Positions 51,800 through 59,778 of a stretch of 64,000 bases of DNA are shown here, in pieces; the stretch's first letter is position 1; each line of letters opens with the position of its first letter. The position numbers were made by a program, and so were the translations under genes. The notes under the pieces were generated by a model that saw nothing but the letters and a program-made list of their open reading frames with translations, was not told where the DNA came from and did not search any database. The stretch comes from Bacteroidota bacterium (GTDB lineage: Bacteria; Bacteroidota; Bacteroidia; Flavobacteriales; Flavobacteriaceae), in assembly GCA_023434025.1 (NCBI GenBank), contig JAEYTL010000026.1:62001-126000 (forward strand), read 5' to 3'.

Positions 51800-51846
51800 A
51801 AATAATTTGCTCTACACGCACGCATAATGACTTCGGAAAAACCTTC

Positions 51847-52062
51847 ATGAACAAGACCAAACAAATAGAGTTCTATAAAACGCAACTTAAAACCGCCCGG
51901 GAACTAAAGGCAGTTGCTGAACAAAATTATAATATAGCTGCACGACTCGAAAGTGAAGCAAAATCCGCTCTGGAAATGTTGGGAGCATCTTCAGGGCGGT
52001 CCCGAAAGGGTGGGTTAACTGAAGAGCAGAAACTAAAACTAAAAGCAAGTTTAACAAAATAG
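51847..52062 (+). CDS. small coiled-coil protein, unknown
   Basis: 71 residues. A helical N-terminal half (KTQLKTARELKAVAEQNYNIAARLESEAKSALEML), then a GASSGRSRKGG turn and a basic helix (LTEEQKLKLKASLTK). No family recognised. Confidence 0.65.
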   Translation: MNKTKQIEFYKTQLKTARELKAVAEQNYNIAARLESEAKSALEMLGASSGRSRKGGLTEEQKLKLKASLTK

Positions 52063-52089
52063 GAAGGGATTATTTAACTAAAATTGAAA

Positions 52090-52812
52090 ATGGATAAAAA
52101 GGAACGATATGCTGTAACTTCCTTAATTGGTTTGCATGGTGATAATCTTGAATATTATTATAAAATGCAGCACACCGAGTGGATTTATTTAAACTCTGAT
52201 AATGTAGTTATAGATGGTGAAATTTGCAACGAAAGGATGGAAAGACTTTTTGTATTGTCACTTGTTAAATTTGGAAACAGGAAACTTAATAGTGTTGAAG
52301 TTTGTGGAAAATGTAACGGTAGTGAATTAACCGAAAAAAGATTTATTGAATATGAAATAGATCGCATTTCTAAAATAGAAGGAGATTTATTGCCTTTAGG
52401 AAAGAAACTTAACAAAGAGGATTATTTAAAATATCTGCATTCACTATTAAACAATAAAACCTTAGAAGCAAATCAAGGGAGCACTGAAGTTACATTTGAG
52501 CAGTTATTTAAGAATCCCCAAATGGCTAATCTTTCACTTGACAAATTAAAAAAAACTTTTCCTGACTTGCTTTCTGATGATTACTCTTATATCAAAGGGG
52601 TAAAAGGTATATTCCCGATGTTTATAAGAGTTTTACAAAACGAAGGGTTTATAAATAACTATTCTGATAAAGTTTACAAAAACGCTTTAAATAATAAGAT
52701 TAACAACCTCAATCTTTCAAATGATGCTTCGGAATTCCGTAAAAATTATGTAACCGTAACAGACGGAAATCGGACCGATTTAAAACTTTATCTTTCCCAA
52801 ATTTCCCATTAG
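52090..52812 (+). CDS. unknown protein of the element
   Basis: 240 residues from MDKKERYAVTSLIGLHGDN (a TTG six bases upstream is less likely). One CGKCNGSEL metal-ligand-like pair, otherwise helical. The C-terminal half (GIFPMFIRVLQNEGFINNYSDKVYKNALNNKINNLNL) looks DNA- or protein-binding. No family recognised. It precedes the excisionase-like HTH gene. Confidence 0.65.
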   Translation: MDKKERYAVTSLIGLHGDNLEYYYKMQHTEWIYLNSDNVVIDGEICNERMERLFVLSLVKFGNRKLNSVEVCGKCNGSELTEKRFIEYEIDRISKIEGDLLPLGKKLNKEDYLKYLHSLLNNKTLEANQGSTEVTFEQLFKNPQMANLSLDKLKKTFPDLLSDDYSYIKGVKGIFPMFIRVLQNEGFINNYSDKVYKNALNNKINNLNLSNDASEFRKNYVTVTDGNRTDLKLYLSQISH

Positions 52813-52878
52813 GGAAAATAGGGAGAATATCTCTTTTTACATTTTGGAATTTCGCTTTGAATTTAAAAATAAAAAGCG

Positions 52879-53157
52879 ATGCAAAATGTTATTTTAACTC
52901 CAATCGACGCAGATATTCTAATTCATAGAATAGCAGAAAGAACAGTCGAACTTCTAAAAAGAGAACAACCTAAATCAATACCAATACCCGGGTCTGAAAA
53001 CCTCATCACCCGAGAAGAAGCATTGAAATTCCTCAAAGTCACCCCTGCCACATTATGGCGTTGGGAAAAAGAAGGGAAGATACAAAGCTATGGAATGGGA
53101 GGCAAACGCTATTTCCGTAAATCCGAACTTGAAGCTTCTTTAATTGCAAAAAAGTAA
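52879..53157 (+). CDS. excisionase-like helix-turn-helix protein
   Basis: 92 residues. The C-terminal MerR/AlpA-type (HTH_17) domain has LITREEALKFLKVTPATLWRWEKEGKIQSYGMGGKRYFRKSEL, the pattern found in Xis/AlpA regulators of mobile elements. In PICIs and ICEs such proteins promote excision and turn on integrase genes. It stands directly upstream of the replication genes. Confidence 0.88.
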   Translation: MQNVILTPIDADILIHRIAERTVELLKREQPKSIPIPGSENLITREEALKFLKVTPATLWRWEKEGKIQSYGMGGKRYFRKSELEASLIAKK

Positions 53158-53161
53158 GGCT

Positions 53162-53260
53162 ATGAACTCCTTACCTTCCAATTGGCATAATCCAAATAAG
53201 ATGAGAATTGAACAAGGTTCTGTTTCGATAAGAAAGGAGGTTCTAAATGGAAGTGATTAG
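53162..53260 (+). CDS. possible 32-residue leader peptide overlapping the ATPase start
   Basis: ATG at 53162 opens a 32-codon frame (MNSLPSNWHNPNKMRIEQGS, then VSIRKEVLNGSD, stop at 53258-53260). It begins 4 bases after the previous stop and its end overlaps the next gene's ATG by 14 bases, and contains that gene's Shine-Dalgarno site. This fits translational coupling. Coding is not proven. Confidence 0.35.
   Translation: MNSLPSNWHNPNKMRIEQGSVSIRKEVLNGSD
53235..53240 (+). promoter_or_regulatory. unusual strong Shine-Dalgarno site
   Basis: AGAAAGGAGG with AGGAGG at 53235-53240 lies six bases before the ATG of the RepA-like ATPase. Bacteroidota genes rarely use such a site, so this one gene is set apart in its translation start and may be regulated differently. 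Confidence 0.6.
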
Positions 53261-54341
53261 CTCAAAATTTGATCTGGAAGCTTTTAAAGAAGATGCAAAA
53301 AAATGTATTGAAGAGCCTAAAAACAATCTTGTTTTAGAAAAAGCCAATTTATTTAGAATAAATCCCAAAGAGGAGATAAAACCACTTGAATCAGTTGTTA
53401 AATTAAATGGTTCTATTATAGGTACTTTAGGAAACTTTTCTTTAATAATTGGAAAAGCAAAAAGCAGAAAATCTTTTTTTTTGATACTGCTGGCTGCTTC
53501 TCTACTGATAGATACTTTGTATCATGTTTTTACCGGTTATCTTCCGGACAATAAACGTAAAGTGTTATATTTTGATACGGAACAGGGAAAAACTCACGTA
53601 CAAATACTATTACAGCGTATTTGCAGACTTACTGGAAAAGATAATCCAATAGATATAGAAATTTATCACCTAAGGAGTTTACCTCCAGCTGAACGTTTAG
53701 AAATAATCGAAGCAAAAATATACAGCACTCAAAATTTAGGCTATGTTTTTATTGATGGTATTAAAGATTTAATCACATCAATTAATGATGAAGAACAAGC
53801 TACAATGATAGCTTCTAAGTTATTAAAATGGACAGAGGAATTAAATATCCATATATCGGTTGTGTTACATCAAAATAAAGGAGATAATAACGCCAGAGGG
53901 CATTTGGGTACCGAATTGATAAACAAGGCAGAAACTGTTTTATCTGTTACAAAATCAGAAGGAAATAGGGATATTTCTATTGTTAATGCTGAGATGTGTA
54001 GAAATAAAGAGCCTGAACCATTCGCTTTTGAAATTTCGGATAACATACCTGTTCCGGCAGAAAACTTTGAAATTAGAACAGAAACAAAGAAAAACAGGTT
54101 TGATATATCAGAAATGGAAGACTTCAAGATTTATAAATTATTTACAGAGGTGTATTCTAAAGAAAATCAGTTTGGATATGCTGAATTAGTTAGACAAATT
54201 AAAATGGCCTTTAAGAGCCAATATGACAAGTCATTAGGAGATAATCGAATTAAAGAGATTATAACTAAAGCAAAAAATAAAAATTGGGTTTTACAGGAAA
54301 AGGAAAAAGCTCCTTATAAGTTGGGTCAATATTTAAACTGA
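53247..54341 (+). CDS. RepA/RecA-fold AAA ATPase
   Basis: 364 residues. Walker A is G69-KAKSRKS-S75 and Walker B ends at D169 in YVFIDGIKDL. After it come VVLHQNKGDNNARGHLGTELINKAETVL, as in RepA/DnaB-related hexameric helicase-like ATPases of phages and mobilisable elements. The C-terminal 70 residues are a winged-helix-like domain (FKSQYDKSLGDNRIKEIITKAKNKNWVLQ). Likely the replicative ATPase of the element; the origin-like repeats follow its stop codon. Confidence 0.85.
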   Translation: MEVISSKFDLEAFKEDAKKCIEEPKNNLVLEKANLFRINPKEEIKPLESVVKLNGSIIGTLGNFSLIIGKAKSRKSFFLILLAASLLIDTLYHVFTGYLPDNKRKVLYFDTEQGKTHVQILLQRICRLTGKDNPIDIEIYHLRSLPPAERLEIIEAKIYSTQNLGYVFIDGIKDLITSINDEEQATMIASKLLKWTEELNIHISVVLHQNKGDNNARGHLGTELINKAETVLSVTKSEGNRDISIVNAEMCRNKEPEPFAFEISDNIPVPAENFEIRTETKKNRFDISEMEDFKIYKLFTEVYSKENQFGYAELVRQIKMAFKSQYDKSLGDNRIKEIITKAKNKNWVLQEKEKAPYKLGQYLN

Positions 54342-54457
54342 TAAAGAGTATTTGGATTTCTTATCAGTTTAGTTTACTGCTTTATATAAGCAGTTAAACT
54401 GATAAACCGATAGTACAGTTTAGTTTAAAACATCGGTTTAAACTGATAAACCGATAG
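54333..54457. repeat. iteron cluster, candidate replication origin
   Basis: TTAAACTGATAAACCGATAG occurs twice exactly (54394-54413 and 54438-54457), 44 bases apart. Shorter copies are at 54333-54345 (TTAAACTGATAAA) and inverted at 54361-54371 (TTATCAGTTTA). The second copy is embedded in an ATCGGTTT/AAACCGAT inverted repeat. Very AT-rich. It lies between the RepA-like ATPase and the primase-like gene, as expected of a satellite origin. Confidence 0.65.
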
Positions 54458-54474
54458 AAATATAAAATAAAAAA

Positions 54475-55602
54475 ATGGAATACAGCTACATATTAGAACC
54501 TTACAACGGAACAAAAAGCCGTTACACTTGTCCGAATTGCAGAGCTAAACAGAGCTTTGCCAAATACATAAATTCTGATAAAGAATATTTATCCGATAGC
54601 ACAGGTAGATGCAACCGGGAAGAAAAATGCGGCTATCATTATACACCTAAACAATACTTTGAGGATAATAAGATGACAGATTTTAAACCACTGGTTAAAC
54701 CGATAATTCCAAAAAAAGAGGTTATCAAAGAACCCGACTTTATAGATACAGAATTGTTTGTTCAAAGTCTGAATCATTATGACAAAAACAACTTTGTTTC
54801 TTTTCTGATTAGGTTGTTTGGTTCAGAGGTTACAAATGAACTGATAGCAAAGTATTATATCGGAACTTCAAAGAAATGGAATGGCTCTACCATATTCTGG
54901 CAAATAGACGAGAAAATGAAAATACATACTGGAAAGATAATGCTTTACAATCCTGAAACCGGCAAAAGAGTAAAAGAACCTTATAATCATTTCAGCTGGG
55001 TACATAAGCAATTAACCAAGCCTAATTTTGTACTTAATCAAAGTCTTTTCGGGTTGCATCTGTCGAAAGATAATTACAAACCTATTGCTGTCGTAGAAAG
55101 TGAAAAAACGGCTATTATTTCAAGTGTTTATTTCCCGGAATTTATTTGGCTAGCAACAGGAGGTTTAAACAACTTATCAAAGTTAAAATTTGAACCTTTG
55201 AGAGGTAGAAAAGTGGTATTATATCCGGATTTAAGAGCACTTGATAAATGGACGGAAAAAGCCAAAGAACTAAATACGATTTGTAATGTAACCGTTTCTG
55301 ATTTATTGGAACAAGTTGCAACGGAAGAAGAAAAAAGTAATGGTTTAGATTTAGCCGATTATCTGATAAAATTAAATATTGATGCAAAAACAAAAGGAGA
55401 TGACGAAATTAGAGAAACTGAAAAAAGAATTGCAGGAGTTAAGGAACGAATTGAACAGGCAAAACAACTTAACAAAAACTTGGAGCATACGTTTAGAGAG
55501 ATTGCAGCGAAAACGGAATTTTACCAAGTCGCACCTAAATACATAAAGGAACCTAAAAACATCTTGGACAAAATAAAAGAGTTGATGTATTGGACAATAT
55601 AA
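54475..55602 (+). CDS. DUF6371-type Toprim protein (primase-like)
   Basis: 375 residues. N-terminal zinc-ligand region C19, C22, C46, C52 (YTCPNC ... RCNREEKCGYHYTP), then a Toprim-like domain with E208 (AVVESEKTA) and D252 (VVLYPDLRALDKW). The C-terminal third is helical. Zinc-ribbon plus Toprim is the layout of phage/plasmid primases and DUF6371 proteins of Bacteroidota. Works with the ATPase upstream in replication of the element. Confidence 0.8.
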   Translation: MEYSYILEPYNGTKSRYTCPNCRAKQSFAKYINSDKEYLSDSTGRCNREEKCGYHYTPKQYFEDNKMTDFKPLVKPIIPKKEVIKEPDFIDTELFVQSLNHYDKNNFVSFLIRLFGSEVTNELIAKYYIGTSKKWNGSTIFWQIDEKMKIHTGKIMLYNPETGKRVKEPYNHFSWVHKQLTKPNFVLNQSLFGLHLSKDNYKPIAVVESEKTAIISSVYFPEFIWLATGGLNNLSKLKFEPLRGRKVVLYPDLRALDKWTEKAKELNTICNVTVSDLLEQVATEEEKSNGLDLADYLIKLNIDAKTKGDDEIRETEKRIAGVKERIEQAKQLNKNLEHTFREIAAKTEFYQVAPKYIKEPKNILDKIKELMYWTI

Positions 55603-55639
55603 TTAACCTTCGGTTTACCGGATTTAAAAAATAAATATA

Positions 55640-58459
55640 ATGGCAGATAAAGCAAAAATATTGGATATCGATATAAGTTCTATCATTTCCAAATCATCAG
55701 AATTAAAATCAGAGTTAGATTCTTTGAAAAAGAAGCAAGCTGAATTGAAAAAGGAAGGAGATACTTCTTCCTCTGCTTATGTGAAGTTAGAAGCCAGTAT
55801 AAAAAAACTATCATCTGAATATAATAATAATCAAAAGCAACTATCTAACCTGGCAAAAGTAGGTGGAGATTTTCTAACGGTGAATGAAAAGATTAATGTT
55901 TCATTGGCCAAGGAGATCAACACGCAAAAGGAAGCTGAAGCAAATGTAAAAGAGTTGATTCTTCTAAGAAAAGAATTGAACCTAAATGATAAAGAGCAAT
56001 TGAAAATTGCTGAACAGCTGAATAAAAAAATCGATGAAAACAATGATTTCATCAAGGAAAATTCTTCACAATTAGAAAAACAAAAGATCGGTATCGGTGA
56101 TTATGCATCCGGAATTAGAGAAGCTTTAGGAGATGTAGGTGTTTTCAATGGAGAATTAGCAACAATGAAAGAAGCCTTTGAAGCATTTCAGGGACCGTTC
56201 AAAATACTTAAAGATGATTTTGTTTCAGCTGCTTCAAATATAAAAAATGCAGCTGCTGAAACTGAAGGAATGACCGGGGCACAAAAAGGACTAACTATAG
56301 CTACGAATGTTGGAACCGGAGCAATGAGATTATTTGGAATAGCATTAGCGGCAGTTGGAATTGGTCTAATGATAGCAGCTGTTGCATTACTTATCAGTTA
56401 CCTTAGAACCTTTGACCCGGTTATGGATAGAGTTGAACAGGTTTTCTCAGCTGTTGGTGCTGCTGTTGAAGTGGTAACAAGAGTTATATTTGATTTTGTC
56501 AGAGGCTTAACAGATGTAGGTGCAACAATTCAGAAGGTTGGTAACTTTTTAAAAAGTCCTATAAAAGCTTTCAGAGAATTAGGAAAAGAGATGGCTGATG
56601 CGGCGAAAGAAGCTGCAGCACTCAAAAAAGCTCAACAGGATATTGAAGATGTTATGCGACTTCAAGAAGTAGCTAACGCTAAAGCATCACAACAAATTAA
56701 GGAATTAATGCTTCAATCTAAAAACAGGACTTTATCGGAAGAAGACAGGTTAAAACTATTAGAACAGGCAAATAAAATTGAACAGGATAACTATAATCAA
56801 AGAGCAAAACTGGCTGATGAAGAATTGAGATTAGCAAGATGGGTTATTACGTCTAAAGCCGGAATAACGGAGGAAGATAAAAAACGTCTAAAGGAAGAAG
56901 GTACAGCTTACGCCATTGCTCTTAAAGATAAACTCAATGTAACTGATGAAGAAGTTCAAGCGATTCAAGATGCAGAAATCGCTAAGATAAAAATACTCGA
57001 AGAATCAACTACCATTCGAGAAAAGATACAAAACCAGTCAGATGCTTTGGAAGAAAAAAGAAAAGCAGCTGAGGAAAAAAGAATTCGTGAAATTAGAGAA
57101 GCTCAACAGAAAGCTACTGATGCCGCTATTGCAAGGTCAAAGGCTCAAATTGATTTATTTATTGCAGAACAGGGTTACAGAGCAAAATCACTTGAAGAAC
57201 AATTTTTAATTGAACAAACAGTAACAGCCAAAAGGCTTGCATTACTTGAACAAGAGTTCAAGGCCGGAAAGAAAATAAAGGAAGAATATGAAGCTGAGAA
57301 GTTGAATATTCAAAACGAGTTTCTTCAAAAGCAAGCTGAATTGACTGTTGATTTTGCCAAGAGGCAAATGGATGCCGAAATCAAAGCTATACCTTCTCTA
57401 GTAAAGAGAAATGAGTTTCTATCTGAATTAATCTATCAAGAAGAACAAAGGAGATTGGATAAAATTGCAACGATGCGAGCCAACTTTGAAGCTCAACGAT
57501 TAGAGCAGGGTATTATTGACGAACAAACTTATCAAGATACCATCACCGCTATTCAGGAGGAAAATCAGTTGGCAAAGGATGAACTTGCTATTCAGAGGAA
57601 AGAGGCTGAGAAAGAACAACAACAACTTGATTTTGAAAATCAATTGCTTTTGGACCAGGAGAGATTCGGTTTAACTCTTGAACAAAAAATAGCACAATTA
57701 AATATTGAAAAAGAAAAGGCCCTAGAAATAGCTAGACAAAAAGGAGCAGATGAACAAAAGATAAAAGATTTTTACGCTGAGAAAGAAAAGAACTTAAGAA
57801 AAGCTGTAGAATTGGCTAAAATTGATTCTATGGGTCAAGCTTTGGGATTAGCAAAAAGTTTGTTCAAAGAAAATACAACTGCTTACAAAGCTGCTGCAAT
57901 TGCTGAAGCAACTATTGCTACCTATAAAAATGCAGTTGCGGCTTATGGTGCAGCTTTTAATCCTGTACCAACTCCCGCATCACCAGCACTTGGAGCTGTA
58001 TTTGCCGGTGTGGCTGTAGCTACCGGTTTAGCAAACATCGCTAAAATTGCCGGGGCTAAGTTTGCAGATGGTGGAATATTAAAAGGTCCATCTCATGCTA
58101 ATGGAGGCATACCTACTCCATTTGGGGAAATGGAAGGTAAAGAAGCAATCATTAATAAACGTTCTACCGAAATGTTCAAACCACTTCTTTCAGCCATAAA
58201 TGTTGCCGGTGGTGGAGTGGCATTTGCTAAAGGTGGAATTCCAGACTCACCGGCCGTAAGTTCTTTGATGAGTAGTATGGGACAAAAAAATCCAGAAATG
58301 ATTGATTATGACCTTTTAGCTGATAAAATAGGTCAAAAAGTTGGTCAAAAAGTTGGAGAAGCCAATGCCCAATTGCCTCCTAACAAATTGGTTATTGAAG
58401 AATTTAACACAGCAAATAATAATTATCTCAAAATAATTAAAGGAGCTGATTTTGGATAA
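55640..58459 (+). CDS. tail tape-measure-like protein
   Basis: 939 residues, largest gene of the element. N-terminal coiled coil (about 1-150), a hydrophobic pair of segments (about 225-260, MRLFGIALAAVGIGLMIAAV), a long charged coiled-coil (about 320-750) and a glycine-rich C-terminus with FADGGILKGPSHANGGI (about 805-850), characteristic of phage tape-measure proteins. No other tail, capsid or lysis gene is present in the element. If expressed during helper-phage infection it could be packed in tails or interfere with tail assembly. Confidence 0.8.
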   Translation: MADKAKILDIDISSIISKSSELKSELDSLKKKQAELKKEGDTSSSAYVKLEASIKKLSSEYNNNQKQLSNLAKVGGDFLTVNEKINVSLAKEINTQKEAEANVKELILLRKELNLNDKEQLKIAEQLNKKIDENNDFIKENSSQLEKQKIGIGDYASGIREALGDVGVFNGELATMKEAFEAFQGPFKILKDDFVSAASNIKNAAAETEGMTGAQKGLTIATNVGTGAMRLFGIALAAVGIGLMIAAVALLISYLRTFDPVMDRVEQVFSAVGAAVEVVTRVIFDFVRGLTDVGATIQKVGNFLKSPIKAFRELGKEMADAAKEAAALKKAQQDIEDVMRLQEVANAKASQQIKELMLQSKNRTLSEEDRLKLLEQANKIEQDNYNQRAKLADEELRLARWVITSKAGITEEDKKRLKEEGTAYAIALKDKLNVTDEEVQAIQDAEIAKIKILEESTTIREKIQNQSDALEEKRKAAEEKRIREIREAQQKATDAAIARSKAQIDLFIAEQGYRAKSLEEQFLIEQTVTAKRLALLEQEFKAGKKIKEEYEAEKLNIQNEFLQKQAELTVDFAKRQMDAEIKAIPSLVKRNEFLSELIYQEEQRRLDKIATMRANFEAQRLEQGIIDEQTYQDTITAIQEENQLAKDELAIQRKEAEKEQQQLDFENQLLLDQERFGLTLEQKIAQLNIEKEKALEIARQKGADEQKIKDFYAEKEKNLRKAVELAKIDSMGQALGLAKSLFKENTTAYKAAAIAEATIATYKNAVAAYGAAFNPVPTPASPALGAVFAGVAVATGLANIAKIAGAKFADGGILKGPSHANGGIPTPFGEMEGKEAIINKRSTEMFKPLLSAINVAGGGVAFAKGGIPDSPAVSSLMSSMGQKNPEMIDYDLLADKIGQKVGQKVGEANAQLPPNKLVIEEFNTANNNYLKIIKGADFG

Positions 58460-58495
58460 AACAAAAACAGAGTATTAATTTAAACAATTATAATT

Positions 58496-58738
58496 ATGCA
58501 TTTTAAAAAAAGAAGTGGAGCTCGTTATAGTAATGAAGCTTCAAAAAAGCAAGAGAGTAGTAAATTACTAAGCATGTTAGCTAAAAAACTCGGTAATGAT
58601 GATCAAAACCTCATCCATTCGGGTAAGAATGACCAAAAAAAATATGATTCATCTATGGCTATGAAGGAGAGAGAAAAAAGAAAGAAAAGAGATCAACAAC
58701 ATCGATTCGGAGGGTATTTTAATCAAATAACAAGCTGA
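58496..58738 (+). CDS. small basic protein, unknown
   Basis: 80 residues, strongly basic with long Lys/Arg clusters (KERNKRKKR-type region) and no membrane helix. Possibly binds nucleic acid or another structural protein. Part of a cluster of four small genes after the tape-measure gene. Confidence 0.6.
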   Translation: MHFKKRSGARYSNEASKKQESSKLLSMLAKKLGNDDQNLIHSGKNDQKKYDSSMAMKEREKRKKRDQQHRFGGYFNQITS

Positions 58739-58764
58739 TAGTATTAACTGAAATAAACTGAATT

Positions 58765-59010
58765 ATGACTAAAGAAGAATTGAAGCAAAAAAGAGAGGAA
58801 CAACTTGAAGCAAAAAGAAAAAAAATTTTTGAAGTAGCTAAAAAGTTTGAAGAACTGTTTGAAGAAGCACATAAACTTGGAATTGTTTCCGATGTTAGGT
58901 TAACAGGAAGTATTTCATCTGTTGTTCCGGTACTTACTTCGGGGATAAAAAATGGTGAATATAGGATTATCGCCAATGTAGATAGGATTAAAAACTGGAA
59001 ACATCTATAA
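58765..59010 (+). CDS. small coiled-coil protein, unknown
   Basis: 81 residues. An acidic/basic helical N-terminus (KEELKQKREEQLEAKRKKIFEVAKKFEELFEEAHKLG), then a short beta region (VSDVRLTGSISSVVPVL). No family recognised. Confidence 0.6.
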   Translation: MTKEELKQKREEQLEAKRKKIFEVAKKFEELFEEAHKLGIVSDVRLTGSISSVVPVLTSGIKNGEYRIIANVDRIKNWKHL

Positions 59011-59032
59011 CCATTAAAATAATAGTGAAATA

Positions 59033-59344
59033 ATGGATAGGAATTCCAATGGAACAATTAAAAAAGGAACTGTTTTAAACCCCTCTGGAAAACCCCGGGG
59101 GGCTAAAAATAGGACTACAATTGAAGTAAAACAAGCTTTGCAAAAAATTGTAGATAAAGAATTAGATCAGGTTGATAAATACTTGAAGCAATTAGAACCA
59201 AAAGAACGGTTAGATTTTTTAATCAAACTTTTGCCTTATGTTACGCCTAAACAATCTGAAATAGAAGTTAAAGAGATGCTTCCGGAAATTAAAGCGATAG
59301 AATTTAATGTAGTGTACCCAACAAAAAAGAATCTTGAAAAATAA
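59033..59344 (+). CDS. terminase small-subunit-like (DUF5681-type) protein
   Basis: 103 residues. NGTIKKGTVLNPSGKPRGAKNRT resembles the N-terminal GNPxGRPKGSxN block found in proteins encoded with phage terminases. A helical remainder (IEVKQALQKIVDKELDQVDKYLKQLEPKERLDFLIKLLPYVTPKQ) follows. Satellites such as PICIs often use their own small terminase to redirect packaging; that role here is a hypothesis. Confidence 0.55.
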   Translation: MDRNSNGTIKKGTVLNPSGKPRGAKNRTTIEVKQALQKIVDKELDQVDKYLKQLEPKERLDFLIKLLPYVTPKQSEIEVKEMLPEIKAIEFNVVYPTKKNLEK

Positions 59345-59386
59345 ATCCGGATAATGCCATCTTTTACTATTTTAATTTAGATACTT

Positions 59387-59608
59387 ATGCTTTATACGAA
59401 ACTACTACATCTATCATCTGAAATAAAGGAACTTACTAAATTGGGAGTTGTGGACCCGGTATGGTTACGTAATATAGAGATAATGGAAAAGTATTCTTTA
59501 TTACGTCAGCAAGATGTATGTAAACATTGTTGCTACGTGTTTATTGCTGATGAGACTGGAATTAGCTGGAGTTCAGTAAAGAAGATAGTAAAAAGAATGT
59601 CAGAGTAA
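59387..59608 (+). CDS. small HTH-like protein, unknown
   Basis: 73 residues. KYSLLRQQDVCKHCCYVFIADETGISWSSVKKIVKRM looks like a helix-turn-helix with a CKHCC cluster. Last gene of the element. No family recognised. Confidence 0.55.
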   Translation: MLYTKLLHLSSEIKELTKLGVVDPVWLRNIEIMEKYSLLRQQDVCKHCCYVFIADETGISWSSVKKIVKRMSE

Positions 59609-59639
59609 AATTTTACGTTTGATTAATTAAGGTGAGGTT

Positions 59640-59676
59640 ACAGGAGGACATAGAAATTATCCCTCCTGTTTCTTTT
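59640..59676 (+). terminator. terminator of the element's late genes
   Basis: ACAGGAGG and CCTCCTGT pair (8 bp) around a 14-base loop, followed by TTCTTTT, just after the last gene of the element. Confidence 0.6.
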
Positions 59677-59702
59677 GTAAAATTAAGCAAAAAATATAGT
59701 TT

Positions 59703-59720
59703 GTAGTCAAATTGTAGTCA
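59703..59720 (+). repeat. right arm-type repeat (TTGTAGTC pair)
   Basis: GTAGTCAAATTGTAGTCA, one change from the copy at 48029-48046 and in the same direction, about 58 bases inside the right core. Its TTGTAGTC units are 12 bases apart at both ends. Likely integrase arm sites. Confidence 0.6.
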
Positions 59721-59731
59721 AAAAATCAAAA

Positions 59732-59778
59732 TAAAAAACCTCAACTGTTTAATTTTAAAACAATTGAGGTTTTTTTAA
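59732..59778 (-). terminator. replacement tmRNA terminator supplied by the element
   Basis: AACCTCAACTGTTT and AAACAATTGAGGTT pair (one mismatch) next to A/T tracts, immediately after the tmRNA 3' end in its direction of transcription. It is inside the element and takes over from the displaced terminator at 47851-47886. Confidence 0.75.
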
